Shown here: piece by piece, positions 46,034 to 57,482 of the stretch | Numbering within the stretch: the first letter of the stretch is position 1 | Layout: the number at the start of each line of letters is the position of its first letter | Source: Corinectria fuckeliana | Taxonomy: Eukaryota; Ascomycota; Sordariomycetes; Hypocreales; Nectriaceae | Direction: 5' to 3' | DNA length: 64,000 nt | Assembly (NCBI GenBank): GCA_019137255.1 | Contig: WPDH01000221.1 | Span: forward strand, 205,916-269,915 | Notes under the pieces: model-generated | Database searches by the model: none | The model's input: the letters and a program-made list of their open reading frames with translations, nothing else | What the model was told of the DNA's origin: nothing | Program-made: the position numbers and the translations under genes

Positions 46034-47317
46034 GGCGGGCGGGCTGACTGGCTATGCGGCGGGTCGGGTTTTGTAGGGTACGGTACGAGGATGTCGACGA
46101 TGACGCCGGGATGGGGTAGGATGGGACAAAGTCCAGCGAGGCACAACGCGCACAGGGTAAGGGAAATGGGGCTCCGGTACAAGTCTGCCGTACAATAGAG
46201 TGCGCAGGAAAGTCGGCCGGAAAGTACCTCCACAGTTGGTACTAGGTAGAAAGGTAGGTAGGTAGGTAGTAGGTTTAGTAGGCTTGGGATTATGCAGTGC
46301 CAGCCAGCCAGCCACGACTCAGGTTGTCGCGGGGTGAGAAGAAAGACCTTTGTTAGGGTCAGAAGGGGAGGGGAGGGGGGGGGGCGGACGGCACGGGAGG
46401 GATATAGAAAGGCCACGGGACCAGGCGGGACGGCATAGAAAGATGGAGAAAATGAATGAGAAGGAGTAGTCATGAGAGTACCAAGACTTTTGTCTGAGTT
46501 GGCTCTCTTTCTTGTCGTTGCTCGCTTCGAGAAAGAGAGACAAACAGGCACAAAACACAGACAATACCCGGACGGTAGATAGAAGGCACAGCGCCATGGC
46601 GCCTCATCATGCAGCTGGGGCGCCTGCGCTGCGCTCCTCCAATCAAGGCGACATGGCCGCGGACGTCAAATTCACTAGCAGCTGCCTTCACCGCCCGCGC
46701 CATTGGGCCCACGCATCGAGGAGGGGCAAATTGGCTGGCGTTTTTCGTCCCAGAAAGAACAGCGGCAGAAACAGCAGCGTTGACTTCTGTTAATGAACAA
46801 TGCGCATGGCCAGGTCTCGATAGCCAAGCAAGGAACCTAGACTGGTTAGATCGCGATCGATAAGGCTGGCTGGTAAGGTATCAGCATAGTATATACTGTA
46901 GGTAAGCATCCCTAGCTTGCTTCTCGAGCCATGCGCTACGAACTACCTTGTTAGGAGCCATGTACGTTTATAGAAGTAGTAAGTAGATAGATAGATAGGC
47001 AGGTAACTTAGATGAGCATGCAGCCCGGTTCAAAATCAGCCTTCAGATTCTAAGGATACCACTAGATGTGCGGCTTCAACTAGTAAGCGGAAGAATTAAG
47101 AAGAAGAGAAAACCCAGCAACATCAAACAAGTCCCGGCCTGTCTTAAGATACACTTGTTGAAAAATCGAAACAAACGCCCTCGCACTTGAAATAGAAATA
47201 CATCGGCCTAGCTCGTGCTGTTCAGTGCCAACGAGACCCGCCGCTGCCAGCTCGTCATTGCCATCACCTCCATCCAGCCTCTTTCTTGTCTTGGACATCC
47301 ATCTCCCGCCTACCCAC
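46034..47317. other. Intergenic region between YRB2 and the Yip-family gene
   Basis: 1.28 kb without a supported gene. It holds an AGGT microsatellite near 46246-46268, a G-run near 46376-46384 and a GATA repeat near 46986-46998. It carries the YRB2 promoter and the 3' flank of the next gene. Confidence 0.65.
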
Positions 47318-48362
47318 TTAGCTGATGAAGCATAGGCAGCCCAGGCCTAGGTAAAAGACGAGCAGCGGGTAGACCGCAATAGCAACTCGGTTCTTGACAA
47401 CGCCGCTCCCGCCCAGGATGCTCACTCCCGCGGCGAGCGACCACGCAATCAGGATAATGTAGACAGGTATCCGGGCAATCCAGTGCAGTCCCAGCGCCGA
47501 CATGAGGGCGGCGAGAACGAGGGGGAATAGAGTGTAGCCAATAATGCAGACGCTCTGCGCAAAGGAGCTGTGTTTCCATTAGCAACTTGATTTGGAGCAG
47601 CCATGCCTTCAGGTTGCGGTGGATACTAACATATTACCACCTAGTAGCTTAATCTGCAGCGTCACCACAGCCTCGCCAAGCCAGATCATGGCAAAGACTC
47701 CGCTGAAAACGTGATCCCTCTGCTCGGCACGCGCCGTAAAGCTCAGCAGAAGACTCAGGAGCAGGCAAAAGATGAGGGGGCCCCAGAGGTCCCAGTCGCG
47801 TAAGCCAGGAGTCATGTTGCTCTGGAGCAGGGCCTCGGTGTCCATCACACGGCTAGCCAGTCCCGTGAGCTCTTCTCTCGTCCCCGAGATGCCGGCGCCG
47901 CGGATGTTCGAGTATGCTCCTCGGATGCCTCCCTCGGAATCGAACATTGTGCCACCTAGCAAGTACTTCGGGTACAGCACCTCCCGCAGCTTGGCCCAGA
48001 CAGCGAGCAAGTCGCGGCGCAGCGTCTCCCATACCGACTCGTCAATTGTGTTCACGGGTGCCCGTCGGTCATCGCCAGGGATGCGCGAGGTCAGGTAGCC
48101 TTCATCGACCGGCTGCGAGGATGAGCTGGAGCCAATGTTGCCTGTCAAAGGCTGTCGCGATGACTGGTTCCCAAGGGGATCGTCGAAGTCGTTCAAATCG
48201 GCTACGCTGCGTTAGTCTCGCGCAGTCCAGAGCCAGTCCAGCTGCGACCGCTAGCACAGTCCAGAGTCGCATACGACTCAACGTACCATCATCGGGATCG
48301 ATCATCAAGTCGTCGTCATCCAAAGGCGGATTATCGTAAGGGCCTCGAGTGCTTGACGCCAT
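47318..48362 (-). CDS. YIP4: Yip1-family Golgi membrane protein, Yip4/YIPF6-like
   Basis: Yip proteins bind prenylated Rab GTPases and work in ER-Golgi transport. Exons on the minus strand: 48287..48362, 47631..48201 and 47318..47567, giving 298 residues. The N-terminal half is cytosolic and polar (PPLDDDDLMIDPDD, then LGNQSSRQPL). The conserved core starts with RDWDLWGPLIFCLLLSLL, followed by the KLLGGNISFAQSVC join. Five membrane helices are visible (about 178-195, 203-230, 235-255, 260-282, 285-298). The last intron has a GTTAGT donor; it is the only site that keeps both frame and the GGNISF match. The N-terminal start (MASSTRGPYD) fits the first ATG of the frame. Confidence 0.84.
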
Positions 48363-49131
48363 GACGTTCTAGAGGATCTGCGGACCCAAGATAAACGGTA
48401 CTACGAGCTCAGGGTAGTAGATCTTTGATATCGAGCTCGTCGGTTCGTCGGTTCGTCGATCTGGATTGTTTCCGGTCACTCTTCCGGTCGCGCGACGCAG
48501 TGTGGTTTTGATGGAGAGGTGGGATTGTTCGAGTACAAAACTGAAGCTGACGTATCTTGGCCCTCTGATGCGAAACTTCCACGGTTGCCTTTACAGCCCC
48601 TTGGGCGGAATGTGGCCCAAGCTTCTCATTGGCCACAGCCAATCACATGCACTATAGCGCCCAAACAGGACACCACTGGACTGGCCGCCCGGCAAGTGTG
48701 GCTACAAGTAAATACTGTACGTAGCTACTTCTTATTCAGCTTCGCACCTCATCTATCATAGAAGATGGCATTACCCAAGAAAAGGCATTGTTAGGTGCTA
48801 TGCTGCTGTCACCCACGTGTCAGTTCGTCGTCTTTGTGGGTTTCTAGGCCCAGATGTTCAGTGCGAAAGTTGGTGATATAAATAAATTGCAATAAGCTAA
48901 AAGTGGTATTCGCTATCGCTAGTAACATCAAAGGTATCCCGGGCCTACCATCCAGGTCATTGTGAGCCGAACGCTTCTGATTCTGCTCCGCCATGTCCAC
49001 CTCGATGCTTCTCGATAAAACCCTAGCCCAGATTGGCCTCAATTTCGCTTTTGTTTAACTCACGTCTTGTTATATTTTTTATCTTCCTCTTCCACGTCGT
49101 CCTCGGGGAGTCTCACGTAGTCGTGGGGACT
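48363..49131. other. Intergenic region between the Yip-family gene and PAS gene
   Basis: About 0.77 kb with no supported gene. It holds the promoter of the Yip-family gene and the 3' flank of the PAS gene. Confidence 0.65.
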
Positions 49132-51291
49132 TCACGGATACCAAGTGGAAGGGTGTCTCCGGTGCTCTTCCCTTTGCTCCGGGGATTTTTGTTGGCTCCT
49201 GGGGGCACGATCTCTCCCAGCCCAATCGTTTGGTGATGAGAGTGGCAGGCCACTCATCTGATCAAGGGGGGGCATCTGTTGAGGACGTGGTTGATCCCTA
49301 TTGTTGAGGTTCGGGATGGTTGTCTGATGGAGTGGGTACCGTGGTGATTGTTCATGTAACGCTGTCTGCAGCCGCCACTGATTCCCACTGGCAAAATAAT
49401 AATATCCATAGTCTGGCACAACCGAGCCGTTGGGGATTGCTTGTTCGCTCGAAGGCACCGGAAAATGCGGCTCTGCGTCTCGGTATGATGCTTTCTGACG
49501 GTTGCCATTGCTCGTAGTGCGCCGAGCCGCTTGGTTCTCGGGACCCAAATAGGACGAGTGTGTCATAGAAGGATCCCAGATAGGAAGGCCTTCTGGAGGC
49601 TGTGCTTCGTCCATTGGGTGACCGTGGCTGTATGAGGCCATATTTCCGTTGATTCCCACGAGCGCCCAAGCAAACACAGCCACGTCTCGGATAGACATCA
49701 TTAGTTGATCAAGGGGGGGACCTCCCGCGGCTTTAACGTTCTCCCGTAGCGGCATGTATTGGGGCATTAGCGGGGGCCGAAAGTTGTACAGAACTTCGGG
49801 TGAATACTGAGGTCGGATAGGTTGCTGTCCCCAAGGTGCAGCGAAGAGGCCGTTGTCAAAGCCGAATGGGACCTGGGGAGGGTGGAGGCTTGGTATCTGT
49901 GGTCTTGCTCGACGAAGAATCACAACGAGCCCATCGGATGTGCACGACACAACGGCCTCCAGCTCAACCGACGGAGCTAGTCGTCGCCTTGAGCGGCGAC
50001 ACGTTCTCGAGAGACGGGATTCATGGGGGGCCGCAGTTGTGGACGAAGCCCACGAAACAGGAGTGTAGGACGATGTGGTCCCAGGGGCGGGCACGAAAGG
50101 CGTCGAGCTTGATGTTTGTGGTGGCAGATGCGGTTGTGGTAAACCGCCTCTATCCTGCATGTCGATGTCGGATTCGATTTTGATGGGCCGACTCGGTTTC
50201 TGGTGCAAATCGACGTCCATATCATCATCCAACTTGACACCACCTCCATCAGAATCGCTTGAGCGCCGACTAATGCGTAAGTGGCGCCGACTTGAAGGTC
50301 GAGGTTCTTCATTCCTCATTACACTGTCCACTACGTTCATCTGGGTTTCGTCGTCGTCGTCGATAACCTCTGGAACATGTTCTTCATCTTCTTCATTTTC
50401 GTCATCTCTGTCGTCGTCCTCTTCTTCATCGTCTTCTTCATCTTCTTCATCACTCTCCTCATCTTCAAAGTCTTCTGGTCGTCGGGGATCCCTTGACCAG
50501 AACCGGAGGTAAGCGATGGAGTCGTTGGCCTTTGCGCTCTCGAGACATTTGAAAGCATCATCCAAGGAGCTTTCCCGGATGCACTCGTAAAAGCTCTTAT
50601 GAAGAACTTGTCCGGCCGCCACGCCCAGGACTGAGCTGATGGCTTCGGTTGCAAACATGACCGAGAGGGTTCGGGTAAAGCGGTTTAGAATGAGAGCAGC
50701 TCGAGGTTCACGCTCCGTAGGCGACGTCTTGAACTTGGGTGACAGATGCTCCAGCATGTGGTAGCGGGGGTCTCGGGGCGAGCATGAGAAGAGGCGGCGG
50801 ATCTGAGGTGCCTCAATAGCGCGCCCTGGACGTCAAATCAGCTTCAGCGGAGAAGATAGATGTGGGCGAGCCCATTTCATGATTAAAACTCATTACGAAA
50901 CGTACTTTGGCTCTTCTCTCCGCGCCGGTAGATACTGGTGCATGCAACAAGAACATCATGGACGATGGTGAAGCAGCACTCGCAGCTTATCCAGCGACCG
51001 TCGCGGGAGATGATGCGGGCATAATGCAGAACCGCGGCCTTGTCAAGAAGGACACCACGACTGTGGACGGCGCGGGCGAAAGGCACCTCTTCCGGGTGAA
51101 AGTAGTCAAAGCTAGACCTGCCGAGGACCTCTCCGGGGGGGTAACCGAGTATGTCGACAATGGAGTCGGATGCGTAGAGTATGTTGGCATCCTCAGTCAG
51201 GTCTTTAGGAAGAATTTGTCAGGTCTAGTCCTGGTTTTAAAATGAGAGGAATCGACGACTCACTGTGTATAGTCATGAACGTCTGCTCCAT
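49132..51291 (-). CDS. PAS-domain protein with acidic tract
   Basis: PAS domains sense light, redox state or small ligands or mediate dimerisation. Exons on the minus strand: 51264..51291, 50906..51202 and 49132..50825, giving at least 672 residues. The PAS fold begins about residue 10: LYASDSIVDILGYPPGEVLG, then SFDYFHPEEVPFARAVHSRG and GRWISCECCFTIVHDVLVAC. The PAS core lacks the GxNCRFLQ motif of light-sensing LOV domains such as in White Collar-1. A second conserved block (LILNRFTRTLSVMFAT) follows at about 125-200, then a long Asp/Glu tract (near 225-265). The rest is Ser/Pro-rich, with VELEAVVSCTSDGLVVIL as the one conserved island. No zinc finger is visible. The open frame continues upstream of the chosen ATG to at least 51423 without another ATG, so an extra 5' exon is possible. 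Function is unknown. Confidence 0.75.
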
Positions 51292-54200
51292 TGGAGTTGG
51301 CGGAGCGAGAGTCGCTCTAACGGCTGATTGGAGTGAGGCAGGCCTGTCGAGCTCCGACGCTAGGTTGATTAGTCGGCTGGCGCCGTGAAGTGAAAGGGGA
51401 TTTCGAAGGTCGAAGACGGACAAAGACAGGATGGGAGTACAGGTAGTGCAGGCCGGAAGAGCCTTGGTGTAAGTGGGTATGTAGGTTGAAGCTATCTCGG
51501 ACTGACTTGACGTGACCTGCTTCTTCAGGGTGGGCCAGTCCCATACGTCTTAGGCGCTTGACGCACTGACGTAGGTACAGCGGCGGTAACGGTAGCCGAA
51601 AGCCCCGGGAGGCGCGGGAAAGGAGGACAACCAACCTACAGGATTTCGCCTAGGGGACGCCAATGGCACCAAGGGTAACGAGGACTGGCTGGCGATTAGT
51701 GATCAGTGGCGGTTGGTGGTTGGTGGTTGGTTGGTGGATGGGATCAAGCTAAAAAGGAAACCAGGTTGAGCCTAACCAGGCCCTACGTTAGTTATGGTGT
51801 TGGAGCACAGTACAAGGATATAGAGCCCCGGACGTACCGTGTCTCGGCAAGTTGAGAGTTCCGGTAGTACTCCGTGCCTGAGCATACACGGGAAAGGGGA
51901 CGAGGTTCGAGGTTCGAGGTTCGAGGGGGACGGCGGGATGGGGATAGATATTAGATACTTGGAGGGCAAAAGCAAGACTGACGAGTTGAGACAGACGGCG
52001 GGAGATGAGCAAAGACTAAAAGGGAGTGAAATGGGGCGAGCTATAAGTTATTTACTTGGGTAGTAAACAGAAGACAGAAGTGACGACACAGGCTGGAGGG
52101 GAAGAGGAAGAAGAAACTTGGTGATGAAACGGGGGGGACCGGAGTGAGATTGTGGTTGTGGTCAGGACAGGGTAAAATCGTTTGTTGCACACCGACCTCT
52201 TCATCCCTACCTCTCCCTCGGCCCAGGTACGTATTTGTACGAATATTACGGAGTAGCTGCAATCAATTTGTACAGGACATGTTTGTGCAGGACATCCATT
52301 GGAAAAGGCATCATGGAATAGCAACAGCCCCGGGGAAATGCATCTATCCTCAAGGACTCGGGGTGGGTAAGTAAGTACAAGGTAAGTAGGTACTCGGCTA
52401 GTGTAATACTCGACTGGCAGGTCACCGCTCGCTGGCTAGCGACGTTCCACCGTACGCGTACTCCGTATGTACGAAGTAATTAGATACCTCCCAAGACGCA
52501 TGTACAAAAAAGCATGAGCTCGTGCACACCACCAAGGTACGAAGTACAGTGCAGTCTCGTGCAACCCCAAATCCCAGAGACACAAACGACTCGCGGATGG
52601 GTCCCCGACGGTTTTCGGGCGCACCTAAATCGATGCCAGCCGGCAATGGGCTTCTCGAAGCCGCGGAGGGGGACGGTCAAGACATGGAGCCGCGAGGGCT
52701 GAGAGGGCTGAAAGGATTGATTGTCTTGTAAAAAGAAAAAGGAACAAACACACGTATGGGAGGAATGGGCGCCAAACCAACCCAAGCTGATGACGGAGCA
52801 CTTATAAAAACAACAAAAATAAAACAGGACAAAACAAAATCATCTATATCACGTCCCTTATGAGATGTATAATTTCTTTTCGAGCAATGATGCTGCTGGA
52901 GGGCGGCAAGGTGTACTTCGTAAGGAATGCCCTTTGGCGTTGTGATGACAGCTAATTACTTCGTAGACACAACGAAGACGCCGTATGAGGATCTGCAGCA
53001 ACAATCTCTCTGAGTCCTTGATGACTCGTTTTGGCTTGGATGTAACTGTATCCGAAGTCAACTCCACAATCAAAATTCGCATGCAGGAGTAAAGACCCTA
53101 GAACCTCGAGGGTCAGTTCTCGAAATGCGACGCGACCTACTATGTACATAGTACGAAAGTACTTGCGCCAACAAACAACAAAGGTTACGAGTCGACGCCA
53201 AGACCCTCGCACAGCACGCCGTATGCCCACGTACAAAGCGCGTTGAGCCAAGGGACGGATGTAGCATCTGCAACCGGATGGGGGCTGTGGCAGCACACGG
53301 GATGGCTCTTCTGAGCCCCATTTAACAATTTCTCTCGCGGATGATTCCGTGGACGAGACTCCCCGGATCTCTCCTTGGCCTCATCTTGCTGTTGCTTCTC
53401 ATGCTCTCCACATAGTCTGCATCATGTCGCATAACCTCTTTATCCCCCGGACCCGGTATCATCAAGTCGCCAATGGTCTCGGGGCGCGCACGCCCAGCGG
53501 TGGGTATGAGCTCCATCCATTCGCAGCCAGCGCCTGGCGGGGGCGCGGGGTCGCGGGTGGGCTTAGGCCTCACGTGAAGGGACTGGAATGCCCCAAAACG
53601 AGGATGCCCTGGGCAAACCAAAGGCGCCTCAATTGATCATGTTCTGCTCGGTCAGAGCCGGCAATCACGCCAATGTGGGCATCCCGGCTGGCGGACCAGT
53701 AGCTAGTCCCATATGACAAGCCACATGGATGAGCGGGCAGCTGGGAGTTCGTGTCTAAAGGTTGAAAAGTTTAGGATGTGATCTGTCCCCAAAATGATCG
53801 ACCGCTATCATGTTGGCTGATACCATGGTCTATTGAGACCCAGTCGATATCCAAGCTTGACCCATGGCAGACCCATGGCCCCTCGCATCAAGCGATCATC
53901 TGCCCACACCATTTGCACGAAGCAGGGTGAAACAAGGCTTGGGAAGCTCGATAATGGTCAATTGAAAGCTCCGAAAATAGATACTAGAAATACGTCAGTG
54001 GTCGGCACTTCCAGCTCATAGATCCGAACGTCGGTCGAACGACCCATTCCTTGCAGTTGAGGCGCGTAACAGCCTGCCTTCCCTTCGCCGTGGTGTCGGT
54101 CGTCGTGGGGCGCCACCAAGAGTCCGAAAATGAGGCGACCTATTCGTAGGCCAGTGAAAGTCCAAAGTAGAGAGGCTCAAATCCGAGGGAACGGGGCTGC

Positions 54201-55356
54201 TGTATCACAGTCGTCGGCTTTTTCGGCTTGGCCTCGTCCCACCTGGGTATGACAAGGCGAGATGGAGCAGGCTCCCATCCATCCCATAATAATTGCAGAT
54301 CGGGAGTCTGTGGGCGTCCGTCCACCTCCCCAACAACTGGGAGGCTTGACCAGGCCAGATCATGCGCAGTGAACAACAAGACGTCACATCGCAGCTCACA
54401 GTTCACAGCTCATGGTGCGGCCAGAAGATTCTCTTGCTGCATCCCCAAGCCCCAGCCTCACTCCTATCTTGCATTTCCGTGGAGCAGGTCTCGTACGAGT
54501 GGAAGCATCAGAGGGCCCTGCAGCCTCATTTGTTGTCTCGATAAACTTGTCCAAGCCGTCATTAGTGTGCGGCTACAGCGTCGACATAAGGTAGATGGAC
54601 TTGATATGTGACCGTCAATGCTCGATGTGTTGTTGTTTGAGCGTCACCAGCACAACCAGAAAGAAAGTCGGAGTACAACAGGTGTGGTCAATTTTAGGTA
54701 ATTCTAGCGAGAAAGGTGCCCGTGGATGGTGTGGTGTGGCGGGTGGCAGGTACGTACCTGCTCGTCTAGTCGGGAGTCGCACGATGGAACCTTCAAATTA
54801 AAAGCTCCCGCCCTGGAAGGGTGTCGGTTGTCGCCTGCCCGCTATAACTACAGCGCACCTGACCACCACCTCTAATTAGTACTTAGGTACTAGTAATAGC
54901 AGGTACCTAGGTAGATTACTACTAGGTCGCTCACAATTATGGGCGTCCAAATTCCAACAGTTTTGACGCGACGCATCACGACCGCTATACTTGCGCCGTC
55001 CACTGCCGAAAGGTCACCAACGCAAGCCCGTTCCGGGTCTCAGCAAACCAATACTCGACATTAAGCTCACCGGGCGCTGTATCAGAGCGTGTCACTCAGT
55101 CTAGGTCTTTCGCTCCCAACACGTCTCTCGGGGGCTTCAGGGCTTGCTCGTCAGGTCTTTCCTCTATCCACGGTCACCGCGACACCAAGGCTCAGGACGG
55201 CGAAACGAGAACAAGGAAGCAAATCAGTCCTCAAATCCTCCTAGCTCTTGTTTCAACTCCGCTCCCGCTCAGTTCGTCGCACTCCCCTGAATCGGCGCCC
55301 AATTACCACAATCCTGCCGACAGTCACGGCAACTCTCTACCTAACTTTTAACGGAG
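51292..55356. other. 4-kb divergent intergenic region, PAS gene to EED
   Basis: This is the longest gene-free stretch inside the gene-rich part. It contains a GGTTGGT-type tandem near 51708-51738, a GAGGTTC tandem (three copies) near 51902-51924, TACGGAGTA or complement at 52247 and 52459, and a TACCTAGGTA at 54904. Short frames on both strands look random. Distal promoter or upstream exons of the PAS gene may lie in its left part. Confidence 0.6.
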
Positions 55357-57464
55357 ATGACGACCTACGACGATCCTGCCTCTGAGCTCCCGAGGCTGCG
55401 AGTCTCCTTCGGCTTCGAGGTAGCCCCTCCCATTACGATTGACTCTTTGATTCATCCCTAGACTAACGGCCAATGGCATGTAGAACGACACCGGGTTCCT
55501 AGACAATGACGACAACGTTGCAGGTAATCCACCCCTACACCCTTACTGACCACTCAACCTCGACTCTAACCCTTTTCTTCTCGCTCTATCAGAGTTCTTC
55601 GATGTCAAGTTCTGTCCCTATCAGCCCTTGAACTGCGATCCCATATTCGCTGCTGTAAGCAAGAAGCATGTCAGTAGTCTTGAACCCCGTCGCTTGTAGC
55701 AATCATTAATTTCTGGTTTGCCACTAGGTTGTCATTTGCAGGTTATCTCAAAGCTCTGGCGATGCCAACCCTTGCGAGATCCTCAATGTCATCAGAGATG
55801 ACGACGTATGTGCATCTGAGATCCCTTTGTTTTGCTCAAGTCTTTAGATTAACATAGACGCATTCGATATCAATAGGTAGAAGCATCAGCCTGTTGCTGC
55901 ACATGGACCAAAGATCCCGTGACAGGACGGCCTCTTATCTGTATCGGTGGTGTCGATGCCAAGGTCAAGATTTATGATGTGATGGACGGCAAGTTGTTTA
56001 AGGTATTCCCCGGTCTCCAAACCACTCGCCTCGTTTCTTAGCTAAACCTCAATCAATCTAAGTGCTTTACCGGACACGGAAGTGTGAGTCCATTCAGCCT
56101 ACGTCTTCCTTCTCTCGCAGCCCTCTACTGATTATACCCAGGATGTCAACGACCTAGCAACTTCCCCGGTTGACCCGTCCATCATTGTCTCAGCCTCGGA
56201 TGACACAAGTGTTCGTGTCTGGAGCCTTGACCCCAAACACAAAGAACGGCCCTGCTTGTGTATCTTAGCCGGCGAGGGACATTCATGGAACCTCCTGAGC
56301 GTGGTAAGCTTCTGCCAGCCTCCTCCCCGCTCAACCCCAGACAACTCCATTCTAACCACAATCGCGCACCTACGCAGGCGTTCCACGATAACGGTCGCTA
56401 TATCCTCTCGGCCGGACATGATCAAATCATCAACCTGGTAATGTCTCGACAACCCTTTGGCAGAGATGGACACTAACGTCGACAAGTGGACTCTACCCGA
56501 GCTTCCCACCGAGCCAATCACCACCCCTATCCGCGTTCACTATCCTCACTTCTCAACATCAGCCGTACACAGTGGCATTGTCGACTGGTAGGTTCCGGTA
56601 TTGATTTTGGCTATCCAATCTCGGCACTAACAGACGTACAGTGTCGCCTTCTATGGAGATCAAATCCTTTCGCGAGCCTGTCACGACAATGTCATCTCGC
56701 TATGGAGGATCGAGGGTTTCTCTTCCGACGGTCCGCCGCCGCCGCAGAGCATAGCTCCAACCCCCCAAAACATTGTCCCTGCCAATTACGACGAAGCCAG
56801 CCGCCTGACTCGCTCTGCCTTTGTCCCTACCATCTCCCCGCAGTGCCCGGCACAGTATACACGGGTGTTAGACTTCCACACCCCTAACTGTGGTCCCCAG
56901 TTCTTCATGCGCTTCAAGTTGCACTTCGTTCCGGGCCAACATCCGGTGTTGGCATTTTGCAACGCGGCCGGGAACATCTTCTTCTGGGATTTCAAGCGAT
57001 TGACGGTCTATGGTGACTTCATGAACGGGCTTCGCAACCATGATCCAAGCCAAAGCATCCCCCCTCGTCCATCTTGGCTTCGTCCGCTGCAGCACCGCCA
57101 GAAGGCCGACGCTGCGGGAAAGCTACGGACTTCAGCATTAGGAAAAGGTTCTCCTGTTTCAGGCCAAGCTGATGAGGTGGCCAAGCCAAAGGGCATGGAG
57201 GATATTAAAGAATTTAGCCCCGAGACTCTAGAGTCGTGGGCGGCCAAGTACAGCCTTGAAGATGCTCACGAGCCTCTTAAAGCACATAAGACGGAGTCCT
57301 CGTCAGCCAACTTTGTCGGGCGGCAAGCAGCATGGAGCCCTGGGGGAGAATGGTGTGTGATCGTGGGAAGCTCCAACACGGCGCTTATCCTGCAACGATG
57401 GTCCAAGAAGGCCCCACCAAAGGGAACTGAGCCCACCAAGCCAGTAGTAGATCGCGGTCTGTAG
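55357..57464 (+). CDS. eed: EED homologue, WD40 subunit of Polycomb PRC2
   Basis: EED reads H3K27me3 and is an essential partner of the EZH2-type methyltransferase in PRC2, which silences facultative heterochromatin in fungi. Ten exons: 55357..55419, 55484..55523, 55593..55669, 55728..55805, 55877..56002, 56063..56083, 56142..56303, 56378..56437, 56487..56587 and 56642..57464, giving 516 residues. All phases agree. The WD40 propeller is evident: FFDVKFCPYQPLNCDPIFA, VEASACCCTWTKDPVTGRPL, VNDLATSPVDPSIIVSASDD, AGEGHSWNLLSVAFHDNGRY and VAFYGDQILSRACHDNVISL. The joined exons give the GHDQIINLW and PHFSTSAVHSGIVDC matches expected for EED. About 110 residues near the C-terminus are an insert of low similarity. 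Ten exons in 2.1 kb is unusually intron-rich for this window. Confidence 0.9.
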
Positions 57465-57482
57465 CGGTAGAATCGACTAGTC

